A stretch of DNA of 64,000 bases. Origin: Dillenia suffruticosa (lineage: Eukaryota; Streptophyta; Magnoliopsida; Dilleniales; Dilleniaceae). The DNA lies in NCBI GenBank assembly GCA_033439265.1, contig JAVTVX010000020.1, positions 17,688,001 through 17,752,000 of the forward strand. The letters are read 5' to 3'. A program made the position numbers and the translations under genes. Shown here piece after piece: positions 13,087 through 24,690 of this stretch (within the stretch, counting starts at the first letter, position 1; every line of letters begins with the position of its first letter). The notes under the pieces are model-generated. The model was not told the origin of the DNA. It saw nothing but the letters and a program-made list of their open reading frames with translations, and searched no databases.

Positions 13087-13300
13087 TGATTGAAAGGGCG
13101 ATACTCGCCCCATGATGTATGCCTACACGGGCACTTGCGCGACATGCGTGGTAGCCCGTGCGAATGTGTGCATGGGCACCTGCATGGCATGGGTGACATA
13201 TGTCCGCGCGTAGGGTAACAATGCATGCAAGCGCCTGAGCGGGCGCCCGACCATGCCAATGCGGGTGCCCTGGCATGGGGCATGCAGGAAACACCTCCGT
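13087..13300. repeat. GC-rich repeat block inside the CACTA element
   Basis: A sharply bounded GC-rich island (GGGCGCC/GGCACCTGC-type motifs, mutually inverted) in otherwise AT-rich DNA. It is related to 15763-16430 and 24526-24690. Reading frames across it are repeat artefacts rich in Ala, Arg, Pro, Cys and His. Confidence 0.85.
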
Positions 13301-14332
13301 AAATTAGTATATTATTAAATTAGTAATTTATATATTATTATTTTAAATTATTAATATTATTATTTAAAAATTATAATAATATTTAATCAATCAAGCAATT
13401 TTTAGAAAAATTAGACGGTAAATTTTGTTAAAATCCCAAAAATATTTTACATTTTGGTATCAATTAACTGCCAAAATTTTTTATTTGTTTTTTGTTACAA
13501 CTGCGAAAATTTTAGTTTTTGCACCAAATTATCATATTATTTACTTGCTATATGTCTATTTCTCTTTTTTTTTTCTTTTTTACTCTCTTTGCTTGTTTAT
13601 ATTTAAACAAAAACAATCTAAAACAATTATTAAATTAAATTGATTTTGTGTTAAGAAAATCAAACCACCTTACCATCAAATTCAAATAAAATTCATTGTC
13701 TTATTACAAGATGGTTGGAAGATGATATGATGGCTTTAACAAAATTAATTAAACCCCTTGAAAAATAAAATTCATTATATATGATGTTTTGCCTCTGACA
13801 AAATTAGGACGAAAAGTTTGGATTACTTTATTGTTAAATTTTGTTAAACTACTTGTAAAATTAACGGGATGAACCAAGAGATATTACCTAAACATCAATT
13901 GTGTTTTTCTAAGATTGGTTACTTTAATCATTGAGCTAAAGTAAATTTGGTCTTGAGTATCTATCCAAGAATAATATTACTAGTGCAACATAAATTTTAT
14001 CTTTGCCCCTAACAACATTAATTTTGTCTTGATATCTAAATGTCAACAATCGTAATTGAGCAATTGAGCAAATATTTATTGTATCATATCGTATCACTTG
14101 TTAGTGGGTGAGATGGATATTGTTAGTGGGTGAAATGGATATTGTTAGTGGATAGTACAACTAATAAACAAGATGTTGTTAGTTGTTAGTGAGTAGTGCA
14201 ACTTTAAATTTATGGTTACTTGATATTATTTTTTTAAATATTATTCTTAAAAGAGATGACAAATACTATAGATACATACTATTCAATACATACTACTCAA
14301 TAGTGAATCAATTGTTAGTGTAAGTATATACT

Positions 14333-14335
<3 letters not shown>

Positions 14336-14366
<31 letters not shown>
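14336..14366. repeat. (AT)n microsatellite
   Basis: A simple TA run within the CACTA element. Just before it (14098-14200) are irregular repeats of a TTGTTAGTGGGTGAGATGGA-like unit. Confidence 0.9.
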
Positions 14367-14371
<5 letters not shown>

Positions 14372-14997
14372 CTCTAATATCATATGTATTATTTCATATG
14401 AAGTGAATGCAACATGTTCGAAGAATAAATCAATCACGGAAGAAGTTAAATATTGAAACTTTATAGTAAATCATAGTAAAGACTTTACTATGTGGTTTAG
14501 TCATCATGTAATAAATGGGTATAATGATACTAATAAATGGAAACAGTATAATTAGTATTTTGATATGAAAATTTAACTGAAAACTAGATTTAATCATTTA
14601 TTTAATTAGATTAATCTGACGAGACAAACCGCGAATACTCTATTACTTATAAAGAGTTGTAAGAGTATAGATATGAAAAGTTAACAAATTCTAAAAATTA
14701 CATTGTATGAGAACCATGGAGAAATGGAGGCAATGAGTATAACAATATGATGACTAAGAAAAAAAGAGAGAAAAAAAGGTCAAAAAATTGTGAAATGTAG
14801 TAATTAGTTAGTAAGTAGTTAGTAAGTACTTCATAAGTAAGTAGTAAAAATCATAATACGGTATTAATTAAAAATATAAAAAAAAATTGTGAGAAATTAA
14901 AAAACACGGTAATGAAAAAAGAGGCAGGAGAAAAAACGCAAAAGCAAGGTTTTAAAAATTTGTTTGTGAAAATGATATATTATAAATTCAATACAAA

Positions 14998-15180
14998 CTC
15001 CACTATTAAAATTTCTCCATCATTCCCTTCGAAATTCTTCTACCCTAACTCATTTAAACTTTTCACTCATACTTTATAAAATTTTATCCGCTATCAAAGT
15101 TTCTCTTTCCTTCTCTTGAAAACTCTTCTTCCCTAAATCATTTAAATATCTCACTCACACTTTGTAAAATTTTAGTTTAG
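14998..15180. repeat. Diverged tandem duplication inside the CACTA element
   Basis: Two ~85-95-bp units in direct orientation, each running from a TTTCTC/CTTC-rich start through CATTTAAA to a CACTCA(T/C)ACTTT(A/G)TAAAATTTTA end. No coding potential. Confidence 0.65.
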
Positions 15181-15762
15181 ATATTTAAAAGAATAACGGA
15201 TGAGTATTATACGAAAAATCACAACTACTCCAATTTCAGTCGAACAAACTCAATCATCCAACATATTACCTAGGTTTTAAAAAATAAACATATTATTTTT
15301 ATTTTAATTTCAGATTTAATATTAAAATAGAAAATTTTCAAAAAAATTGGCGCAGAAAAGGAAAAAATTTGTGAAAACTTATTTTCAAAATTTGTTTATA
15401 AAAATAGAGAGAGATTATTAGGGCGGAAGTGCTAAAATTTTGCAAAAAAATTGAAAATATTTTGGGAGATAAAGAATATAATAATTATATTATTATAAAT
15501 TTACCAATTTAGATCAAATCATCGAGCTAATGTACTTTTTCATAATATATATTTGTATAATAATCATGTAATTATTATTAATATTTTATTATATAACTTA
15601 ATTAATTATTTTAGATGTGAAATAATATTTCAAGCAGTCAATATTAATAATTTTAAATAATTGGATTCTCTAAACTGTAAATAATTTTATTAATTTTTAT
15701 CGTTATTAATTTAAATAAAATTAATAGTAATTTAAACAATTTAAATATTTTTTGCCTGCACC

Positions 15763-16430
15763 GTGTTAGCCTACTACGAGCGCCTACCCTGTTCGCGTGG
15801 CCGCCCGCATAGGCAGGCACAGCGCGCAAGCAAGCGCGCATTTGAGTACCCGCATTGGCACCTGCCCATGCTCACGCGGGTGCCCGCGTGGGTAGGCGCC
15901 CTTCTCAAACAGTGCCCTGCTCAAACAGCGCCCGTGCAGGCGCCCATGTGGGCAGGTGACCCCGCTCAAGCAGCACCCATGCGGACGCCTGCCCCTGCTT
16001 GCATGGGCGCCCACGTAGGCAGGCACGCATGCGAGCGCCCACACTGGTGCCTGCCCATGCTCGCGCGGGCGCCGGTGTGGGCAGGTGTCCCATGCAAGCA
16101 ACGCTCGTGCGGGCGCCCGCCTGGGCAGCCTACTCGTAGGCAGGCGCGCATGCGAGCGCCCGTACTGGCGCCTGCCCATGCTCGCGCTGGCGCCAGCGTG
16201 GGCAGAATCGCAGGCGCCCCATGCAAGCAGTGCCCGCGGGCGCCTACCCCTGCTCGGGTAGGCGCCCGTGTAGGCTGGCGCGCATGCGAGCGCCCGCACT
16301 AGCGCCTACCCATGCTCGCGCGGGGGCCAGCCTGGGCAGGAGCTTCGCGCAAGCAGCGCTTGTACAGGTGCCCACTTGGGCATGCGCCCCTGCGCAAGCA
16401 ATGCCCGTACGGGCGCCTACTTGCTCAGTT
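15763..16430. repeat. Long GC-rich repeat array inside the CACTA element
   Basis: About 670 bp of GC-rich DNA built from a recurring block that includes CGCATGCGAGCGCCC and TGCCCATGCTCGCGCGGGCG, seen near 16027, 16148 and 16282 at irregular 120-135-bp spacing, with a diverged copy near 15836. Many sub-blocks are also inverted relative to each other. CpG density is far above the surrounding DNA. Long open frames on both strands are a consequence of the composition and are not genes. Confidence 0.88.
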
Positions 16431-17433
16431 TCCTTTTATTTGTACAAAAAAGGATGAAGTATTGCAGGCACCGGGACATTTTAGTTACACAATTACTAAC
16501 TTATCACTAATTTACCACTATATGAACTTAGTTACCCAATTACTATCTATTTATTATTAACTTACTACTAACTTACCATTTATAAACTAATTTATCCACT
16601 TATCATCTAATTATAATCTATTTATCATCTATTTACCACAACTATATATCACAAATTTATCACCATATAAATTTACTTATTCACTTATCATCTACTTACC
16701 ACAACTATATATCACAAACTTATCATTAACTTACCATTATATAAACTTATTTATCCACTTACCATCTACTTAGCATCTATTTACCTACTACTGCTACTTA
16801 TCATTATCACATATTTACTAAACTATCACTATAAAAAATTTACCATAATTTATTATCTAGATTATTTTCAAATATAAAAGATATATGATACAAAAATAAA
16901 ACAATATTAGGTTTTCACAGACATTACAATATATAGATTAGAGTTTAAACAAATCTAGTTTTAAAATACTGTAAAATTTGTTGTTACCATATATCTAAAA
17001 CCTATGAAGACGGTATGAAAACAGTATTGTTAAATAGATAATAAAAAAGATTTATATTGAGATTGTTTTTAAACCATACAAAAAAAAACTATTACATTTA
17101 CTGACCATAATTTTTAATCATTGCAATTGAATATTACTTTACAGACGGTTGTAGTAGTTTTACCTATAGTTGATAAACTTTTTTTTCACGGACATTTTAG
17201 TTAGTCGGGAAAAACCTATATTTTCTGATAATTTTGTCATATGGCATCTTTATAAACCATAAAAACCATCACTAAAAGTCACCGTTATTAAAATTTACTG
17301 TCGGTACAGGGTTTTAATTTTGTAGTGTAATAAATAGATGCATACAAAATAAACAATGATGTTTTACTTGCATGGTCCGTCAACTGCAGTGCAGAGCAAG
17401 TATCAAGTCAAAAAGATATAAGAAAAGAGAGAG

Positions 17434-18132
17434 ATGGATGTAAGAACAGGAGATGGTAGCGAGATTGTGATAGTGGGTGCTGGGATCTGAGGCCTTGCCA
17501 CTGCACTTGCTCTTCACAGGTCTTAAAGTGGTTTTGGTCTGTGAAGTTCACATCAATATTCACATGAAATGGGACTAACTCGCTCTGAAACTGAAAGAAG
17601 GGCATTCGGAGTTTGGTATTAGAAAGGTCAGAGACACTAAGAGCAAGAGGTGCAAAAATCATTATACAAGATAATTGTGGGCCGGCACTTGATCAGCTTG
17701 GTGTTGCCTCCAGGCTTAGGCAGGCTGCTATTCCCTCCAAAACCATGTAAGAATCTCCCTCCTTTTTAAAAAAAAAAAAAAATTCTGGGCAAAGAAATTT
17801 ACTTTCCAAATTACAACCAAAACCAAGTCGTTTCCTTAGATGGGTTTGCATGTCACATCTATTATTGAGGTTTCAAAATCAGAAAAGATGAAACACACCT
17901 GGAGACATGATTCTTGAAAATCAATCATGGGTCATTCATTTTATAAAAAATATAGTTGAATTTCACCCATTTCAGTTAAGCTTAGCTGTTCTGTTGAAGA
18001 GCAGGGGACAACTTACTTTTCTCGATCGTGGTGAGAAACAAGAAATACTTCTCGGGTAAGCTCAAAAACTTGTGTATTGTATCAGCTATGCCCTCTAGTT
18101 CGAATGAATTCATTGAAACAAAGGGAGGGAGG

Positions 18133-18196
<64 letters not shown>

Positions 18197-18338
18197 ATAC
18201 TTGGAAGGAGATCATTAACTCCTTGCCCCGAGATTATCAAATCGAATTTATGTAATCCAGAACCAACGCTTCATTTGGCAGGAGAGGGGAATGCGCTGCT
18301 TGAGACGGCAAGACCTAGTTAAGGCTTTAGCCAATGAT
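17434..18338 (+). pseudogene. Truncated FAD-dependent monooxygenase paralogue
   Basis: Second copy of the gene at 3275-5331. Exon 1 (17434-17519) encodes the IVIVGAGI...GLATALALHR loop but has TGA at 17488-17490, at the position of the Cys in the intact copy's GGGICG. Exon 2 (about 17598-17746) keeps LVLERSETLRARG and GVASRLRQAA. Exon 3 (18005-18055) keeps LTFLDRGEKQEILL. Exon 4 starts at 18281 with MRCLRRQDLVKALAND and homology stops near 18338. Splice sites still look normal. Everything from the middle of exon 4 on, including the DG and GD FAD motifs, is missing. With no FAD loop and no C-terminal half, it cannot encode an active enzyme. Its reading frame is otherwise clean, suggesting fairly recent loss. 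Confidence 0.88.
18138..18195 (+). repeat. (GA)n microsatellite in an intron of the pseudogene
   Basis: A pure GA run preceded by GGGA units, between exon 3 and exon 4 homologies. Confidence 0.95.
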
Positions 18339-18429
18339 TAGTCTACGGATCGATGTACAGAATTGACCTCAATTAAAAAAAAAAAATTAAAATAACCCGA
18401 GATAAAAAAAAATTTCCGAAAGTGACCCG

Positions 18430-18660
18430 ATTTTGTCGAGGTTTGAGGCCATGAACGTATTTGTCACGGGTTTAACCCGCGACAGAGTCACGCGGCACCA
18501 TCTGCGTGGCTCTGAAAATCACGGGGCTCTGACGGGTCTTGGAAATGCAAAAGGCATGCCTTTCCGCGTCTTTCCGTGTCTTGAAGACTCGGAAATCATG
18601 CCGCGTCTTCAAGACGCGGCACGTGGCATTCCGTGTCTTGAAGACGCGGCCGCACCCCAC
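18430..18660. repeat. Cluster of short perfect and near-perfect palindromes
   Basis: Three 19-bp palindromes centred on GTCTTGAAGAC or its equivalent lie at 18574-18592, 18601-18619 (CCGCGTCTTCAAGACGCGG, perfect) and 18631-18649, preceded by other repeated GC-rich pieces (ACCCGCGACAGAGTCACGCGG). It lies just after the point where monooxygenase homology ends and before the plant-mobile-domain fragment, so it probably belongs to the element that carried that fragment. Confidence 0.75.
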
Positions 18661-18799
18661 CCCTGGCACTTCTTCCCTCTCTCCTTTCCCCTTCTGCATT
18701 TTGCCCTCCTCCCCTCTTCCTCTCCTCTCCTCTCTCGCAGCTGAGCTTCTGCCTCTCCCTTTCTCTCACAATCCGTTAGATCTGACAATTCAGAAGGAG

Positions 18800-19890
18800 G
18801 AAGAAAACTACTGAATCTGCTAGAATTTTCAACAATCTATCGTTCAACATTAAATAGTGTTTTTTCCAAAAATCAAAAGTATAATTTTTCTTATATCAAT
18901 TTCAATTATTTGAGTTGTATTATAAGCATGTGTTGAATGAAATTTATATTTTATAGTCAATAGATTTATATGAATTTTGTAATTAATTTTTAATTAATGA
19001 CGTTATTAATTAGAATTTAGTATGATTAATTAATTTAATAAATATTAGATATTTTGTTAATTTAGATTAATATTAAATTAGTTGATTAAATATAGATGCA
19101 ATTAAAACTTTATTGTATATAGATTAAATTTAAATTTAATGTACGGTAAAGATAATTTTTAAATTAAATGACTATATTAAAGATAAAATTAGTTAGTAGT
19201 AACTTAATACAATAATTTATAAAGTGTAAACTATATTAATTTGATATTGATAAAATATAAATTTAATGTAAATTAAAAATTAGTTAGTAGTAATTTAAAA
19301 CAATAATTTAGTACTAATTAAATTTTTATTGGGATTTTTTTTAAAAAAAAGTAAACTATATTAATAGTTATATTAAACTATAAATTATTATAAATTTTGT
19401 AGTTGAATATATTTGAAATTACTATATTTACATTAAAATATTTTTAATTAAATGACCATATTTAAATATTTTTAAGTGATCGCATTTTAATTACTTAAAT
19501 AAACTTAAAACTTAGATTACATATTAATGTTGATGTTTAAATATATTTTCATTAAAATATTTTAAATTAAACAAGTATATTTAAATTTAGAATATATTAA
19601 TGTGTAAATATATAAATTGTTATAATAAATAGAGTTATAAAATATAATATATTAATACTTTTAGTTTAATATAAAAGTATTAGTAAATATTAAAAACATG
19701 TAATATTTTTTATTAATAATATAAATATTTTAATGTAAAATTATTTTAGTTAATATTTAGTAATTTAATTCTAAATATTAAAATTATTAAAATGAGTTTT
19801 TTTTATCAAATTGTTAATTTATCATAATGTGATGATATATTATTAATTCTAATTGTACATTTATATATATATGCTAATTATTATATTTTT
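18800..19890. other. Very AT-rich non-coding DNA
   Basis: About 1.1 kb of TAATTAAATT-type sequence with no gene, element ends or conserved motif that I can identify. It separates the palindrome cluster from the mobile-domain fragment. Confidence 0.6.
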
Positions 19891-19901
19891 TTATATTTCA
19901 G

Positions 19902-20170
19902 ATGGATTTCGGATCTATTGATCCGAGTCTTCTACGCTTGCAGCGAGAACACCGCTCTACTAAAGTTTGGGAGGGAGATGATACTAACTGGATTGTCTGT
20001 CGTAGACGTGATGCAATATTACGTCATTTAAGGCATAGTCATATTGATAAGAGAGTAGTTTCCCTCCTACAAGCGTCGGGTTTTTTAGGGGTCACTCGAC
20101 TTTGTTTCATCCAGTTGGATTGACATCTCATCACAACCACAGTGGAGAGATAAAGGCAGGTGCTGTCTTA
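19902..20170 (+). pseudogene. Plant mobile domain (PMD/MAIN-like) gene fragment
   Basis: 73 open codons starting MDFGSIDPSLLRLQREHRS and ending RLCFIQLD. Reading continues in frame past a TGA (a Trp position in the family) into HLITTTVER and a further stop. The pattern IDPSLL-LQ-EHRS...VWEG...CRRRD...GFLGVTRLCFIQLD matches the N-terminal part of the plant mobile domain found in MAIN/MAIL proteins and in many transposon-borne genes ('aminotransferase-like, plant mobile domain'). The conserved RWRPETHTFH-like block that should follow is degenerate and the rest is lost at the retroelement boundary near 20175. Probably a transposon-borne PMD rather than a host MAIN gene. Confidence 0.7.
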
Positions 20171-20183
20171 AGATGTCTTTTTG

Positions 20184-20202
20184 CTCCCTGGCAACGGCCC
20201 CA
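20184..20202 (-). other. Primer binding site complementary to tRNA-Asp
   Basis: The + strand reads CTCCCTGGCAACGGCCCCA, matching the 3' end of plant tRNA-Asp with two mismatches in 18 bases. The minus strand is therefore a Tat/Athila-type primer site, 5 bp outside the LTR at 20208. The element sequence breaks off almost immediately below it. Confidence 0.7.
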
Positions 20203-20207
20203 AAATT

Positions 20208-21650
20208 TGGTCGGATTGTCGAAACTCTCAAATTAATACTAATTCCCCCAATGCAATAAACTGTAGCAATAGTGATTACCTGGTCGAATTTCAAGAGAAC
20301 TAATTAATTCAATCTCTTAGTTAATGAAAAAAATAAAGTTGGGGTTTTCAAACAATTTGCTAAAATGAAATTTGCCGAATAAAAATTAATAACCTAAAAA
20401 TAAGAAATAATCAATAATACAAAATACTAAAATTTAAGGAAGAAATTCAATTTACCAAACTCCGATCCAAGGGTTCATATATTCGATTGTCTTATTGATC
20501 ATTGGTTAAAAATATTATTCCTGCAATTCAAGTATTTAATCTTAAATCTATTAGGATAGCCATAATAAATCTTGCGTTTTCCTAAAATAATTGACCAGAT
20601 CCAACATTCAATCAAAACTTATCATTAATCGACTGGACATAATAGCGTTCTATATCAAATAATGACAGTATTAAGTTTTGTGAAAATAGTTAAATCAAAA
20701 TACAAATAATCAGGATAGCCATACAATTATTCGATTTTGTTCCATTGATTCCTTAGGTAAAATGAATATCGGCAACGACCCATAAACATAAATAATATAT
20801 TTGCTACTTGTACCATTCATTCATGACAATTACGGATCACTGAAATCCTTAATAGCAATAGGAAAACTAATATTGAATTAAATTGTCAGATTAACCAATA
20901 TTAAGTTTCCCTAAAAATAAATCACGAATCAATGAATACTTGAATAAAAGGCACGAAATTAGATTATGAACATAACCTCACAATGAAAAACAATTAATTA
21001 AAATTCTCATTGAATCAGAATAAACGAACTAGCCACTCATGGTGGTAAGTATCAACACAAGAAAACAGAGAAAAATAAAGTTCCTAAAAAAATAAAAAAA
21101 TTAAAAATAAAACCTAATGAGAGAGTGAATGAATAGTCATGAAATCCCTGCAGGAGCAGCCCTTCTCCTTCCTCCTTGAGATGCAGCCGCCTCCTTGGAG
21201 TATGTGTTAATTGTGTACAACCCTTTTGTGAAAGAATATATGAAGTATGGGCAACTGACTCTCTTGAGAGAAAATAGGAAAGAAAACAGTCCGTCATTAG
21301 AGTTCTCCTAAAGAATAATACAACTTTCATTCATTCTAGTCTTCCAATTTAATTAGAACTCTTCCCATTGAGAAAATTACAAACCTCACTCCCACTAAAA
21401 AAACTTTTACTAAAAAAAAACGAACTCTACTAAAATGTTGAAATTAAAATTCAAGCTCCTTTTCTTCAAAGTTCAATAAGATGTCTTGACCCAATTAGTT
21501 CCAAAATTGCCTCATTAAATCCAATTTACTTCAAGTCTTCAATTTCAATCTCCTAAAAATAAAATTCAATAAAACCAACCATTAGGGTATTAAACAATTC
21601 AAATTTAAACCATGATAATAATAATAAATTCAATAAATTGCATGTTATCA
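20208..21650 (-). repeat. Tat/Athila-like gypsy LTR
   Basis: On the minus strand it begins TGATAACATG directly after a purine tract (TATGGGGGAATT, complement of 21651-21662) and ends GACAATCCGACCA next to a tRNA-Asp primer site. It therefore has the 3'-LTR signal on one side and the 5'-LTR signal on the other. 1443 bp, non-coding, AT-rich. The limits are inferred from TG/CA and the adjoining signals. Confidence 0.65.
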
Positions 21651-23312
21651 AATTCCCCCATACCAAACCAATACTTGTCCTCAAGCATTTACTATCCCAA
21701 TGTCGTACAACCATTCTCCTTTTCACTTCTTTCCCTCCTTCATTTCATCATTCAACAATCTCAAGCATTCACTAGATTAATGTCATACAAATATTCTCTT
21801 TTTCACTCATTCCCCTCTTTCAATTTATTTTCAAATAATTTCAAAGCAGCACATATCGAAAAATTCAAGTAAAAATAACAATTCAGAGAGCAAGTGATCA
21901 TAGTTTTATAACTTTAAAAGAAAATATAAGCTTCCCATCAAACTCGATAATCTCATCAAATTCAATGTATCAAGATTCAATACCCTCACAAGGATTTCAC
22001 TCTATATACTCAAAGTGTTTAAGGGAATTTATCAATAACTCTCAAATCAAATCAATGTATGTTATTACTATAAACTTGCTTATTTATCAAATCTCCACCA
22101 CCACTTATATGAATTCAAAATAAAATCCCGGGGGTTTTTATAAGGGTTGTAACGTGGCTTGGGTAAAAGTAGGGTAAAAGGATAAATATATTGTGTAATA
22201 AATATATCAAAGAAGCATGTCAAGAACATATCTCCTATATCCCATATCATGAAATACAATCAAATCAAAAGAAAGATACTCCAATCAAGATCATTATCAT
22301 TTCTCAATACTTTTTATATTTTCTCTTCAAATTCCCCAATTTCAACTTTTGGGAATTTCTTCTTTTTCTTTTTTTTTTCTTTTCCTCACTTGTTTTCTTT
22401 TTCTCCTTTTTTTTTTAAATAAGGAAACTAAATGAGGATCAATGAAAATGCCGCGCATATATAATCCACCCTAATCGACTTCCCGAAAATAAATCTCACA
22501 ATAGAAGTACCTCATTCCCTTTGCAAATAACCACTCAATATATGCTCAAATCACATGTTTATTTAATATAAGGACCAAAAAGAAGGTAAAGCGTAAAAAG
22601 AAGGATATTGTGTTAATTAATGAGGTTAAAGCAAAGAAAAGGGATATAAGCTCAAAGGGTTTCATTAAGGGAAATATTATACACAAGAAGGTTTGTTTTC
22701 GAGAGCTAAAATAGGTAAACTTAAATGCCCCCGTAATATTAATGCATGAAGTCATGAATGTGGTCTTGAAAAGTATAGCAAAGCAAGTTCTAGAATAAAC
22801 ACACTAAGATTGATGCACACTCATGAAGAAAGATTAGAGCAAATTTGATGACATGCTCTTAAGGTTCAAATTCTCACAAAAAATGTTTAATTTGTATCGA
22901 ATCTATCACATTTTCAAATGACTCAATCATCAAGATCAATGGGATACTTTAAAACAATTTAATCCAAAAATAACTAATCACGCTTGTCTCTTTCATATAT
23001 TTCAAACTCAAATCAACAATATATACTAACTCAAAATCATTATCCGACAAAATCCAAAGAGTACAAAGTTCCAAAAAAAAATAGAAGAAATGACATTGGC
23101 ACGAAAATCCTCCCCCACACCTAAATACTACATTGTCTTCAATGTATACAAAAGATGAGAATTTTAGACACAATACTAAAAATATTCACAACTAGTACAA
23201 TTGAAAACTAATCTCAGAAATAAAAGATGCTAGGCAATGAAAGAGAACAACGACAAGGAAGAGAAAAAATGAGATAACTCCCCTAAGGTGATGGCGGGAA
23301 TGGGAGTGGAAA
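21651..23312 (-). mobile_element. 3' internal region of a Tat/Athila-like gypsy element
   Basis: Non-coding DNA read on the minus strand. Two tell-tale blocks of this group are present: a TTGAAGACAATGTAGTATTT block followed by GTGTGGGGGAGG (complement of 23108-23143), and CTTGAGGACAAGTATTGG followed by the GGGGG purine tract (complement of 21651-21686). These typically lie between the end of pol and the 3' LTR. No protein domain is visible; pol is missing, cut at 23313 by the foldback element. Confidence 0.55.
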
Positions 23313-24525
23313 CACTACACAAAAACAGTTTTTTAGTCACAAATTTAACGACAAAAATTTTTAAAAAAATTCGTCGCTAAAAACATTAGCGACGGATTTA
23401 GCGACGAAAAATTTTTCGTTGCTAATAACGAGTCGCAAAAATTTAGTATCGAAAATTAGAAATCTGTCGCTAAATTTAGCGACGAAAATCTGGAATCTGT
23501 CGGCAAATTTAGCGATAAATAAGTTTTCGTCGCTAAAATTCGTCACAAAATTTAGCGACGAAAAATTATTCGTCGCTAAATTTAACGACGGATAATTTTT
23601 GTCACTAAAATCCGTAACTAATTTAGGGGAAAACAAATCCGTCAAAAAATTATCCGTCGCTAAAATCTGTCACTGAATTAGCGACGGATTTCAAATCAAT
23701 CGCGGAATTAGCGACGGATTCCAAATCCGTCACTGATTCCATATGCCCTGCCCATGAGCCAGCAGAGCCACGTGCCCACCCACCCCAACACCAACCTGCA
23801 ACCTGCCCGCCCTGCCCGCCCAAGCCAGCACCCCCACCTGCCCGCCCGAGCCAGCACCAACCTGTCCGCCCGAGCCAGCACCCCCGCGCAACATCAATTC
23901 TTAATTGCTGGAAAATGCCGCGCCTTCTGCCTCCACCGTGGTTCAAACTCCGAATTCCTACATGCACACGCGAACTCCTACACACACACACAATCTGTAA
24001 ACCACTAAGCCAAAGATATTATTGTGATATAAATGTTTTTTTTATTTATTATCTTTTTTTCACATTTTTCTAATAATAATAAAATAATATATAATAACAA
24101 TTTAAAATAATAAATATAAAAACTTTTTTATTTATACCACCAACCTAAAATAATATTAATTAAAAATAATAAATATGATAATTTTTAATAAAATAAAAAA
24201 TAATAAAATACTAATTTAAAATAAAATAATAAATTAATTAAAAAATATATTAATATTATATTTTGATTTCTTCTTTTTTCTTTTATTTTATTATTTTATT
24301 ATTCTTTTTCATTTTTATTTTATTTTTTTAATCCATAATTTAAAAATGCATCTCAAAATTATAAAATTATAATTATCAATAAATTATAATATATTAATAA
24401 TTTAAAAAATCTATATATTTACTCATAAAATATTTTTATTCAAATTTCAATAAAATTATTATATATAAGAAATGAAAATAGAAAGAAAAAAAAAACCAAA
24501 GGAAAAAAAAAAGTAAGAATAGGAA

Positions 24526-24690
24526 CGCCCGGCAGGCACGCGCGGAGGTCGAGACAGGCACACGCAGGGGGCAGGCACCCAGGCAGGCAGGCGCCCGTGC
24601 GTGCAGGTGCCCGTGCGTGTATGCACCGATGCCCGCGCACGCCCGCGCGTGCCTACCTGGGCGCCCGCGCCTGGGCGCCTTGCGCTCGCG
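24526..24690. repeat. GC-rich array at the hairpin centre
   Basis: Repeats of GGCAGGCACGCG and GCCCGTGCGTGCAGG motifs, related in style to the arrays at 13087-13300 and 15763-16430 inside the other CACTA element. Non-coding. Confidence 0.8.

Larger units (their letters stand above)
11375..17327. mobile_element. Non-autonomous CACTA (En/Spm) DNA transposon
   Basis: A 5.95-kb element beginning CACTACAAAAT and ending in the inverted complement (ATTTTGTAGTG), flanked by a perfect 3-bp target duplication TAA (11372-11374 and 17328-17330), as expected for CACTA. Subterminal regions carry many degenerate short repeats (left: GGTTAC/CACTCGGTTA-like, 11600-11990; right: CTTACCA/TTTATCA-like, 16480-16830), the class of sites bound by CACTA transposases. 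I find no transposase or TNP2-like domain; the interior is AT-rich non-coding DNA with two GC-rich arrays. It would need a transposase from elsewhere. It lies between the two monooxygenase copies, 107 bp from the broken one. Confidence 0.88.

Noticed and set aside
15763..16457. Long overlapping open frames on both strands with Cys/His/Ala/Arg-rich products
   Set aside because: They arise from a GC-rich, stop-poor repeat array inside a CACTA element; no domain, no consistent codon use.
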